Assembly (NCBI GenBank): GCA_013076295.1
Contig: RQOL01000519.1
Coordinates: forward strand, 806,001 to 870,000
Origin: Sanderia malayensis
Taxonomy: Eukaryota > Cnidaria > Scyphozoa > Semaeostomeae > Pelagiidae
Direction: 5' to 3'
Length of the DNA: 64,000 bases
In this document: piece by piece, positions 52,601 through 61,262 of the stretch
How positions within the stretch are numbered: the first letter of the stretch is position 1
Layout of the letters: every line of letters begins with the position of its first letter
Made by a program: the position numbers and the translations under genes
Notes under the pieces: model-generated
Seen by the model: only the letters and a program-made list of their open reading frames with translations
Told to the model about the DNA's origin: nothing
Database searches by the model: none

Positions 52601-54387
52601 GGAAGACTGAATCATGGTCTGAATGGAAGACTGAATCGTGGTCTGAATGGAACAGAAGGACTGTCACACAACAGCAAAACAGTTTATGAATGAATTAATA
52701 GAGTTTATAATGAATCAATAGAGTTTATAATGAAACAATAGAGTTTATAACGAATCAATAGAGTTTATAATGAATCATACCTCTCCGTTTGAAAAGGGAG
52801 GCACTTGAGAATACTCCAATTTGCATTGAACTGTATCGTCGCGTGTCATTGGCAAGAACGATGTCGTATCATGGTATGTCAAGCATTCGCTTGGTGTTGA
52901 TGCAAAGTGATACCAAGGTGTGAATGTCTTTCCGCCATCTTTCGATCTCATCAGGGACCAGATTCCAGGTCTTGGGGAATTCGCAGCTTTGATGATTATG
53001 TACGCCACGTGGTACAACTAGAATAAAAGGAGTTTACTAATGCAAAAGACGGAGGAAAAACACATTTTTTATGAGAACGTTTTTTCAGAGCAGCATTCCA
53101 ACGAATTTCCCAACTCCCCAATATTTCAATTTTTTACGTTTCAAAAACCCAGTATTGAAATCTTTCAGAAGCCGAGTAACTACTTTCTTATTAAAGCATT
53201 TTCTTATAAAAAAAACGTTCATAGGATACATATTCTAGCATCTCACCGAACGTTTTCGTGGGAAAACAAGGTTCGAAGCATCACATGCCATTCTTTGGTT
53301 TCAAATTAGAGCCCTTTTCGTGCATGAAACCTTAAAATTCCCCCCAGAGCCCAATTCCATTCTTCGTCTCCCTCCCCCTTGGTTTTGACGGCTCCCAGCC
53401 GCGAATAAAGCCATGCACGTTTGCCCCCAGAAGCTCAAGACTTCTGCGGTTTCTCAACCCTTGCACGACAGAAGTCCCGGGACGATTGCATTGTTCGCAA
53501 GCTTTGAAGGTCGACGATTTTGTAACCAAATCAACATTGATTGAATTTTTCTACAGATCAAGGAGTGCCTGACAATGGGTGGATATCCGCAACTTCCGAT
53601 TAAAGGAAAAACATCTTGCTGCAATATCCTCTCCCTCCCATTGAGTTCAATTAACACACCTTTATCATAACTTTCCTGCCATGCTAAAATTCACCCAAGG
53701 TACAAATTATTTAACATCACCGGTTTGGAGACTGTCTCAATAATATTTCCTCACGAAGAATTCAACAGTCTGACTAATTTATATCATTAGGAAAATGCCA
53801 CAATTTTAAGCCAAAGCAAGCTTTGACCAGAAAGCAATGAGCTTGCATTATCGAAGAAGTTTATTCAAAAATAAATTTGTTAGTTCGTTTGTTTAAAGCA
53901 GCCTAATAAACAGAACTTCTCGTTTATTCCTTTGGCCCTTAGATACATGTATGAAAATTTTGCCATTTTATTTCTGTAATATCTTTTTAAAGTATATTAT
54001 CTTCCCCTACATTAATACAATAAAATTATTACGACTGTGTTCTCTTACCTGTCCAAGGTCGATCGTGATGTTTACTTTCTCGTACTGCAAACCTCTTGAC
54101 AATGAAGGCGACTGCCACCACTTTTCAGTGCCATCATTTGCGAACTCAACGCTGTGGTTTCCAGGATAGCAATGGTCACAATACTGTCCCTTAATTCCAA
54201 CCCTTCCAGGAGCTTGAGCCAGCTTACAGAACAGTTCTTTGCCATCTTTGCCAAGGCCCTCGCCGCATGTGGCGCTGGCAGTCATTCGCTTTCCCTTCGC
54301 TATATCAAAATATGGTGGTTCGAGAACCTGTGATAAGCTGAATTCAAATCCTACGCATAGCGCTAAGGCTAGAATTATCGCTCTCAT
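28695..54387 (-). CDS. LAMA: Laminin alpha chain
   Basis: Laminin alpha chains form the long arm and cell-binding end of basement-membrane heterotrimers. I joined 48 exons, all in phase, totalling 11511 nt (3836 aa plus stop): 54049-54387, 52781-53017, 52477-52542, 52182-52286, 51321-51741, 50963-51097, 49379-49519, 49045-49185, 48725-48865, 47933-48276, 47216-47474, 46656-46912, 46115-46229, 45726-45898, 45040-45297, 44465-44619, 44059-44182, 43410-43616, 42884-43153, 42161-42488, 41516-41859, 41059-41195, 40801-40882, 40616-40708, 40345-40428, 39615-40200, 39255-39481, 38810-38990, 38380-38635, 37716-38203, 37345-37527, 36531-37003, 36070-36366, 35537-35756, 35207-35292, 34487-35040, 33853-34087, 33199-33647, 32905-33055, 32649-32792, 32336-32484, 31856-32020, 30931-31644, 30370-30718, 29840-29996, 29530-29654, 28931-29150, 28695-28840. 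Domains: signal peptide 1-19; LN to about 260; LE repeats; alpha3/alpha5-type domain IV about 840-1350 (NFRYCPHTSGCR); LE; LamB about 1565-1710; LE; coiled coil about 2040-2730; LG1-LG3; Thr-rich linker; LG4-LG5. Length is close to human LAMA5 (about 3700 aa). Confidence 0.97.
29220..29330. mobile_element. TA-flanked MITE, family 1, left part only
   Basis: CAGTAAACACTCGCATATAG, then CCAGTGGATTAAGAACCTTC and ATTTGAACAATAG match the left two thirds of 35788-35936. The right terminal repeat is missing and is replaced by the Thr-Met-Glu-Pro minisatellite fragment at 29332-29430. Confidence 0.7.
29332..29430 (+). repeat. Inverted fragment of the laminin 18-bp Thr-rich minisatellite
   Basis: Inside the laminin intron between exons 29530-29654 and 28931-29150, the plus strand reads GAGCCAACTACAACCATG-type units, about five copies. 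This is the coding sense of the TTTMEP array, but the laminin gene is on the minus strand, so the fragment is inverted and non-coding here. Confidence 0.9.
31071..31450 (-). repeat. 18-bp minisatellite coding the TTTMEP linker of laminin
   Basis: About 21 tandem units of 18 bp inside exon 30931-31644 encode Thr-Thr-Thr-Met-Glu-Pro. Units differ at silent sites (GGTTCC or GGCTCC, GTTGTTGTA or GTGGTAGTT on the plus strand), and one unit is ATTMEP. The array lies at about residues 3305-3445, between LG3 and LG4, where other alpha chains have a short linker. Thr density and Pro predict a heavily O-glycosylated extended stalk. Confidence 0.95.
35788..35936. mobile_element. TA-flanked MITE, family 1 (full-length copy)
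   Basis: 149 bp, from CAGTAGACACCCGCATATAA to its inverse ending TTTACTG, flanked by TA at 35786-35787 and 35937-35938. Terminal repeats are about 26 bp. In the laminin intron between exons 36070-36366 and 35537-35756. Confidence 0.85.
37885..38010 (-). repeat. TTTAEP array and RKKR motif in the laminin coiled-coil region
   Basis: Part of exon 37716-38203. About five 18-bp units encode Thr-Thr-Thr-Ala-Glu-Pro (about residues 2140-2170) in a Thr/Pro-rich segment of about 60 aa. Some 25 residues later (minus strand, near 37800) comes NRPNRKKRSMDRN, a furin-type R-K-K-R motif. Both sit within about 150 residues of the start of the coiled coil, just after the last LE repeats. Confidence 0.92.
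43771..43980. repeat. Minisatellite, about 17-bp unit GGGGCTTATTAGAGAGA
   Basis: About a dozen imperfect units in the laminin intron between exons 44059-44182 and 43410-43616. Confidence 0.85.
44778..44960. repeat. Minisatellite, about 15-17-bp unit GTTCATGACCTCATTAG
   Basis: Ten or more units. The left units read TTCATGACGTTATAG and the right units TTCATGACCTCATTAG. In the laminin intron between exons 45040-45297 and 44465-44619. Confidence 0.85.
46330..46620. repeat. Two-copy direct repeat in laminin intron
   Basis: The phrase GGTCGCTAGATTCAAGGTTT followed by GCGTTGCAAGTATTCATGCT occurs twice (near 46379 and 46571), each time after a CCTC(G/A)TTTGA block, so a unit of about 190 bp is duplicated with divergence. 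Confidence 0.7.
47563..47850. repeat. Minisatellite, about 20-bp unit TACCTCTCAAATCCTTCTAA
   Basis: Pyrimidine-rich tandem array of about 12 units in the laminin intron between exons 47933-48276 and 47216-47474. Confidence 0.88.
49600..50900. repeat. 184-bp satellite-like tandem array, about seven units
   Basis: The landmark CAGATCGCCCGCGG recurs at 49781, 49965, 50149, 50333, 50517 and 50702, so the period is 184-185 bp, and units differ by only a few bases. A diverged edge unit lies at each end. The array fills nearly all of the laminin intron between exons 50963-51097 and 49379-49519. No coding frame is conserved across units. Confidence 0.97.
52553..52650. repeat. Minisatellite, 24-bp unit GAATGGAAGACTGAATCATG
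   Basis: About four units in the laminin intron between exons 52781-53017 and 52477-52542. Confidence 0.85.
52684..52777. repeat. Minisatellite, 20-bp unit GAATCAATAGAGTTTATAAT
   Basis: About five units next to the 24-bp array, ending right at the splice donor of laminin exon 52781-53017. Confidence 0.88.
53018..54048. other. Laminin intron 1, no recognised element
   Basis: A 1-kb intron, the longest non-repetitive one in the gene. First introns often hold enhancers, but I see no motif cluster to support one here. Confidence 0.5.
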
Positions 54388-54823
54388 TTTGAGAGCTAAC
54401 TCTTCTCCTCGAGTCGACAGAGGCAGACACTTTTGTTATATCAAAAATAGTCTCAAAATTATGTCGCTTTATTCTGCCTCAAGCAGTTTTCTTCACAAAA
54501 TAAAATAATTTTTGTAAATACCACGCCGCTTTATAGTGAAAAATTCCGCCCCGGAAAACGGAAGTCACTTATAAGTTCGCGGCAATAACGTAAGCCAATC
54601 ATATTGCAGAATGCAGTCATATGATAGACAAATCACAGCGTGACAAAAACAATTTCCTCGAAAAATTCTTTCAAGCTCGTGCCATTTATTTATTCATAAA
54701 AGCTTCTGTTCTCTCAATACATATACAACACGCTATGACAACAATAATATCCACAGTCCCTAGATAATCATATCTTTTATAAGCAGTATCATTTGGCTGA
54801 TAGAAAACATGTTTACTGTTTAA
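54388..54823. other. Laminin alpha 5' flank
   Basis: 436 bp from the laminin start to the TTAA element. It should hold the 5'-UTR and core promoter, but no clear TATA box is placed. Confidence 0.5.
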
Positions 54824-56348
54824 AGTGCCCCTACACCTTATTTTTTTATTGGCTAAAACTATAGATTCGAATGCGCTGATTCTGAATCCGTTTATATTTT
54901 TTTGATATGACAAGTAGTTTTTGAGATACGAGGAAACGCGTGCCACTTTTTCGTGGTCAACTTTTAGGACCGTAATTTACCTACTATGACATCATAGTAG
55001 GTAAACTCCAATGTAGTGGCTGCTCGTTGTATTCAGTGGCGGCGGGCATAGGCCTACATTCAGTCAGTATAATAAATAGTGTTTGCGTTGCGGTTTTGTC
55101 GTGTCTCGCTATGTGTATTCGTGGGTATTTGTGCAATTTTGGTGATCAGAATCGAATAGAAAGTTCCCACGAATTAACATTCTTTGTCGGATAGTAGTTC
55201 ATGACAGTAGGGATTGCAGTGCCGAGGAATGCGAAGATGGCGAGGGGATAGGATTGATCGTATCGTAGAGCAAAGCAGATCGTTGATAGTGATACCGATG
55301 AAGGAGAAACCTGATGCATTTGATGCCATTTGGCTGAGAACTCTTTCAGTCAAAGCCATGAAAGAGATGTGAGCAAGAAAAGAAATGTTGAAAGAAAACT
55401 TTCTGGGCATTTGACTAGATCTGAATTATTATCTTTTTGTTGTGTTTGTGATGAAGCAAAAGTGTATATCAAAATTCAATACACGCAATAATTTAGGCCA
55501 TCATATCCGTGTCAGTCTAAACCTTTGGGGTTTGAGGAAGCTTGAAACCATTCGATTTTCATTTGGAACAGCAAGTGTAGAAAATCTGCAACACAATTCC
55601 TTATTACTACACATGAATTTCCTTATTGTACCGAAATTATTCCGCTTTGTTGTTTGATTTATTTCATTCATGATGAGGCGTCCATAGAATTTCTTCCGTC
55701 GTTGCGAATTGATGAAATCTATCCATCTTCTTCTCCTCACAGTTTTAGGGCGATCATTCTGATAAAGCAGAATTTTGTGAAGCCATACAAATTTTGATTT
55801 ATCGGGTGTATTTCCATGGGCTAGCAAAACACATCGATATGGCATATTTTCCCAGTTTTATCATCATGTTTTGATGCTCTTCTTGGCATCCCCGTTCCCG
55901 TACAGTTTTAACATTGCACGGCCCACGCCCGCCTCCACTGAGCACAACGAGCAGCCACTACATGGGAATTTTGTAATTCCTCCCCACAGCTGCAAACTCA
56001 TCGCAAGCCTTTCAAATTTCAATGTCATAATGCGCCGACCTGTTTCTAATCATCAAAGTCAAAAAAACAATTATCGAGTGCATCGTATGAGAGAAAATTG
56101 ATGCCGGATTTGTTGCTTCAGTACGGGAAAATGAACGGGGCACAATGGCACCAACTATGATGTCATAGTAGGTAGATCCCAGTCCTAAAAGTTGACCACA
56201 AAAAATGGCGAAAATGACGAAACATCGACACTTCCCCACGTTATAACTCGTTAACTAGACGTCAGATTTAAAAAATATTTTCGTATCTAAAATCAGCGAA
56301 GAAAGTTTTATCGATATAAAGAATAAAAAAATAAGGTGTAGGGGCACT
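54824..56348. mobile_element. 1525-bp TTAA-flanked inverted-repeat transposon (piggyBac-like target site)
   Basis: The ends are AGTGCCCCTACACCTTATTT and its inverse, flanked by TTAA at 54820-54823 and 56349-56352. A second inverted pair (GTGGTCAACTTTTAGGAC and its inverse near 56190) and a third (GTAGTGGCTGCTCGTTGT at 55014 with its inverse near 55945) lie further in. TTAA duplication is the piggyBac hallmark, but the terminal AGTGCC is not the usual CCY start, so the superfamily is uncertain. No transposase is intact. Confidence 0.85.
55501..55845 (-). pseudogene. Decayed THAP-domain fragment inside the TTAA element
   Basis: Open frame of 114 codons starting MPYRCVLLAHGNTPDK, then VWLHKI, NDRP and RRRRWIDFINSQRRKKF. 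This order matches THAP domains (MPxxC, GCSNT, LHxIP, RRxxWVDF, KR). The second zinc Cys is absent (AHGNT in place of the usual GCSNT) and no clean C-x2-H ligand pair follows, so zinc binding should be lost. THAP domains are DNA-binding modules often captured by or derived from transposases. Confidence 0.65.
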
Positions 56349-56524
56349 TTAATGGTTTTAGTAAAGCAAAAAACTCGCATCCGTGATAAATAAAAAAAAT
56401 AAAAAATAACAATAAAACTTCTCTTATTACGACCATCACTCCAAAGACAAACACAAACACATTCACAAAAATAAAAATGTTTTAAAACTTTAGATATAAA
56501 CTTTTAAATATTTAGAAGAGAGTT

Positions 56525-59500
56525 TCAAGATACGATTACTTTTATAGCATAAAACATCTCCAGCCATTGCTCTGGTGGATTAAACATTTTCGTAATTAAA
56601 AGAAATTTAAAGTTATCTAATCTCGATTGGTTGAACTTCTCCTTTGAATATTCATCACCATCTGACTTCTTCACAAGAGAAAGGTAACTAAAATAAAAAG
56701 ATAGGAATACTAAATCATCATTAAATGATCGATATTTTATTTTCATACTAATATTAATTTCAGTTTACTGCAAGTTCACTTAGAGCAACGTGAATGTTAT
56801 AGTCGAAGCTTGAAGTCAATCACCCAAGGAAATTTTCTGAGGTTAAGGAAGGATCAAATAAAAGGACGTGCATATGCCAACTCAAGATCAAGAGAGACAG
56901 AGACAAATGTGTTCAAGGTCTCAAGTTCGAGTTCGGCCTCAGCAGGTTCGAGCCTCTGTTCCGTGTCATTGCATTGCTGCTTGACTGTTACCATATAAAA
57001 AATACTTCAGGAAAAAACAAAATACCTTTCATTCTGGAGAATTTGTTTTGAAAGTATAGCATGGTAGAGATCTTTTTCTATTTCGTTAATTCTCCTCTCG
57101 ATGTTTTCCAACATATCAACTTCCATCATATCAATAACAAAATACTTTCCGTATCTGCAAGAAGAAACATGCCCCCCTATAACACGTGCAATTCCTTAAG
57201 GAGTTTCAAATGCCAAGCAAATAATATGAACTATTACCTTAAAGCTCCGAGCAACGCTTTTCTTAAAACATCAGGATCCATGTCTTTAACATTCAACGCA
57301 TTCAAGTAATTCGTATCTCGGTAGCGAAGAAAGACAGAGGCTTGTCCAGAGGCATCAACAATCAACGGCCATCTGAGAGAATAAACTGAACTTTATTAAA
57401 AATTAAACCTTAAATGTGTATCAGCTTCAGAATGAAAAAAAAAGTATTGTGAATAAACCTTGGGTCATTTTTTATTCGATCTCCAACGTCCCTTAGTAAA
57501 ACGTCATCCAGTTCTTTTATGTTACACTTGACGCATTTATCGGGAAAAGCAGCATCTGAAATTGATACAGCCATGATATATATGTATGGTAATTTATATT
57601 ACACATGCAATGGTAATGATCTTCAAAATGGGATGCACTTAAAGCCTTGATCTCGAAGACAAGGGACTATGAATACGAGATTTATGATAAAGGATGGTTA
57701 AGTTAAAAGCCCATACCATTAGAAGCATCTCTATGTGAAGAAGTTTCTTCTCTAAGCCTCAAGCGTAGCTGAAAATAATGAGATGAATTTGAAATAGTTC
57801 ACCAAAATTATTTATATCGATAGGTATCACAATTTCTTCAATTTAATGATGAAAAGATAAGAGAGAGAGCTTATAGAAGAAACCTCTGATAATGTTTCTC
57901 TAGCTTTCTGTTCAGAAATTTGCAGATCCGCTAACTCCTGTTCAGCCTCGTGTACAGCCTGTTAAGATAATAGAATTGGAGTGAGGTATATTGATTACGA
58001 GGTTACGAGAGTATTTTAGATCATGCGATTCATATAAATTGTCCAACGCAAAGACTTACTTGTAGCGTGATATCTGTTTTAACATCTCCTGCATGCACGC
58101 ATTTATCATGCTCTTCTATCCTTTTGTTCAATTCTTCGTAAGCCTTCCTCAGCTACGAATGAACGAAATTGCTAATCAGACTAAGAAAGCTGAATTATCC
58201 TCAACAAAAAAACAAATTATCTACAGCAAAGAGCTCTCAACGGGAATGGCAAAGTCAAATCAAGGTCATACACAAACCATATCCTACCTTTTTCTGATTG
58301 ATCTTGAAAGCTTTCTCTGCCTCGGCTATTTCATCAGTTAGACTAAGGATCGAACAACAGCAAGGGTTGTTAGAATAACATGGCACAGACAACCAAGCAA
58401 GCAACGAAATCAAGCAGGAACAGGCGGAGTCCTACCGATTCCTCCCCCCGATTGAAATTCCGACTTAACAGGGTTGTACAATATGATTCATGTAATGAGA
58501 TGAAATTCACTTACATTTTCGCTTGCATTTCAAATTGTTCCTTTTCCGTTTGCAGTCTATGTTCTTCTCGTTGTTTAATTCCTTGAAGAAGTCTTTCCGT
58601 TTCTTCGATATTCCAATTCGTCAAGATGTTCTTGATTTCAGGCAAAGCAGCTATCTGTTGATCGAATCATGAAAACTTCAGTTCGAAAACCGCCATAACA
58701 AACTATTACTCAACAAATTAATTAAAGATTATTTAAATACAGATAAAGATAATTTTACCTGTTCTGGCTTATTTCCATCGTCAGCAAAATGTCGTGGATC
58801 TGCGCCATTTTCAAGTAGAACCTTTAAACAAAATATCAAAAAACACAAATTAAAACGACACAACGAAATATCCAGGTAGTCGGGTTTGAGACGTAATTAC
58901 TTGTTCTATTGTTTTCCATTGTTAAGGAAAACAATAGAACAAAAGAATCTATTGTAATTTGGCACAAATTCTACTAGTAAGTTACGTGTATACCATGAAA
59001 GTTTCAACAAAATTCGATATATTGAGCTACAGTAGTTGACAAAAAAATAAAAGATTTTTGTCTTTTATTTTGCAGTTCCAAATTACCTGTACAGCTTGGA
59101 TATGCCCACCAAACGCAGCCCTGTATAATGGAGTCCTATTAAAAGCCCCCCTGGTATTAACATTGGCGTTTTTATCAATAAGATACTTGATTGTCTCTCC
59201 ACTGCCTCCAGCCGCTGATTCCGATACGAGGCTGTTCTTATTTGCGTCCTCGCAATTGATCAATGCATTTTGATGCCTCGCAATGTGTAACGTCAAGGGT
59301 GGTCCAGACAATCTTGCATTCTCCGCGTCAGATTTCCTCACCTGTAAATATTCATAAAAATAACCATATAGCTTTTATACACATTTGTATTATGAAAATA
59401 AGATTTTTTATGGCGAGGCTCAATATTCTTAAAAATTGACGATTATGAGCATCAAATTTTTCTTAATTTATTCTTAGCAAAACCTTGGTGTCTCGAAAAA

Positions 59501-60424
59501 GTTCCCATTTTTAAACGGGTTTTAGACATCGCTTTAGATTTGCAAAAAATTAGGGTCCCCCTCTCCTTTAAACACCCATCAATGTGGCTCTCCTTTTTAT
59601 CCTGATTAATTCAAACACCGCAGAAGTTTATCAAAGCATAACAAAAAGACAATGAGTTATAAAGCAGATCAGCGTATGTAAACATGAAATACGCACCTAA
59701 AAAGTCATACCTCATTCAGTATATTGTCAATTGTAGCTTTGTCTCCATCAAAAGCAGCTTCTAGAAGAATCTTCTTTCGCTTTGCTTCTTCTTTCTTTCT
59801 CCTTCTCTCTTCTTCTTCTTTCAATCTTTCCTTCTCTGCTTCATCTCGTTCTCTCTTGACAACTGCCAGCCAAGCCTGCAAAAGATACAAAGAAACAGTG
59901 CCATCATTGAGAGGGGGTGTGTCACAACATGGTGTTTTTCATTGGAGCCTTCTTCGTGGTGGCCCAACAACAGAACACTCGATAATCAAGAAAGATTGCT
60001 GATAATTTTTTTGATCAACTGCAGCAAATAAAGAAATAAGACTACCTACCTCTCTTTGTAGTTTTTCAATCAACTCCTCGTAATCTAGTTTTTCTTTCTT
60101 TCTCTTCTCGACTTTTCCCCTTGCCAACAGTTTTCGAAAATGACTCTGCAATTTCACAGCAGCTTGTTCTTCTTTAGAAAGCACTTTAGATTTCTTTGCA
60201 CTATCTGCAGATTTAGTATTTTTATTAGCTGCCCCTTTGTTTGCAGCCTTTTTCGGTGAGCCTTTAGTCGAAGGAGCAACATTCTTTGCTTTAGAAGGAG
60301 CTGTTTTAGCAACTGGTTTCTTCATCTGACCAGCAGTTTTGGTTGCAACCGAGCTTGACTTGGCAGGGCTCGCAGTAGACTTAGTGCCTACCTTTGCACC
60401 CTGAACTACCTTTTTAGGTGGCAT
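56525..60424 (-). CDS. IQANK1: IQ motif and ankyrin repeat protein (IQANK1-like)
   Basis: Function is not established; IQ motifs bind calmodulin and ankyrin repeats bind protein partners. Thirteen exons: 60050-60424, 59711-59875, 59087-59341, 58759-58821, 58515-58654, 58288-58342, 58060-58152, 57884-57958, 57718-57769, 57459-57555, 57238-57372, 57026-57154, 56525-56687, giving 598 aa. A Lys/Ala/Ser-rich basic N-terminus (1-80) is followed by an IQ motif (AAVKLQSHFRKLLARGK, about 88-104), a charged helix with EEERRRKKEEAKRKK, ankyrin repeats (about 140-290; NRTPLYRAAFGGHIQAVQ, LLENGADPRHFADDG), coiled coil (about 300-420), then a conserved C-terminal domain with PLIVDASGQASVFLRYRD and LLGALRYGKYFVIDMMEVDM. 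That last domain resembles the P-loop-like tail of IQANK1 and dynein AAA segments (inference). One donor (GTTTCT at 57883) is weak. Confidence 0.85.
58901..58942. repeat. Perfect 17-bp-stem hairpin in IQANK1 intron
   Basis: TTGTTCTATTGTTTTCC and its exact inverse, separated by 8 bases. A short palindrome, possibly a transposon footprint. Confidence 0.9.
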
Positions 60425-60640
60425 ATTAAAACTAGCAGATAATATCCTCCCCTAACAAGCCAACAATACTGAAGACTTGAGGAGCTTGTATTGTGCGTGC
60501 AGTGCACTGGCCTAATCATTTTCCAATATGATAAAACATACCACAGGGTGTCCAAGTTCAGTAGCGGTGTAAACAATAACAGGGCCCTCATAGTTTCCAA
60601 GGTAAATTTTTCTTAGACAGAACTCGATATTTCTCAGCAA

Positions 60641-60816
60641 CAGTGGCGTAGCCAGGGCGGGAAGATTGGGGGGGCAAACAGGCAAATTTTTTGGCAAATG
60701 AAGCCTTGTTTTTTTGTCTTACCCCCCTACAAATTTTATTGCACATTTGCACTTTTCTCAGAGACCAACTTTCTGCGAATTGGGGGGGCGGCTGCCCCCC
60801 CCTCGCTACGCTACTG
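60641..60816. mobile_element. 176-bp hAT-type MITE
   Basis: Terminal repeats CAGTGGCGTAGC and GCTACGCTACTG, flanked by a perfect 8-bp duplication CTCAGCAA at 60633-60640 and 60817-60824. Both features are hAT hallmarks. G-runs near the right end (GGGGGGG, CCCCCCCC) are typical of this MITE type. Confidence 0.93.
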
Positions 60817-60980
60817 CTCAGCAACTACACACCCAGCTTCATAAATAAATTAGCTAGTGTTGATTATTATTTCTTCACTCTTTGGCAAGCCAAGTATGCT
60901 TTCTTGTAAAGTCATCTTATTCAAAATCTGATCACCCAGAAGCAAACACAGAAAATAAAAGAGAGACATAATACAATCTA

Positions 60981-60986
60981 TTTATT
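60981..60986 (-). terminator. Likely polyadenylation signal for RRM2 (AATAAA)
   Basis: AATAAA on the minus strand about 280 bp past the RRM2 stop codon. Confidence 0.5.
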
Positions 60987-61262
60987 ATATGATATCACCA
61001 AAAACTGCTTAAGATACTACACAAGTTCATATATATACAATATTATGTACAGTGAAAGCAAATGATAAAACTGAGATAAGAAGCAAAATCTGAAAATCAA
61101 GTAAAATTGATGGGTAATATTTAAAATCAACTAATTTCATTATTAATCAGCTATTTCCATTGCCTGAGAAAACAAGTTGCACACAGAAAATGAGGAATAG
61201 ATTCCAGTGAAATTTGACAGTAGAGAAAATAGGATGCACATCAGAGTTTACACATAATTCAG

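Larger units (their letters stand above)
60425..61262. other. Intergenic, IQANK1 5' flank and RRM2 3'-UTR
   Basis: 838 bp between the IQANK1 start and the ribonucleotide reductase stop. Holds the hAT-type MITE below and a polyadenylation signal for RRM2; no gene seen. Confidence 0.6.
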
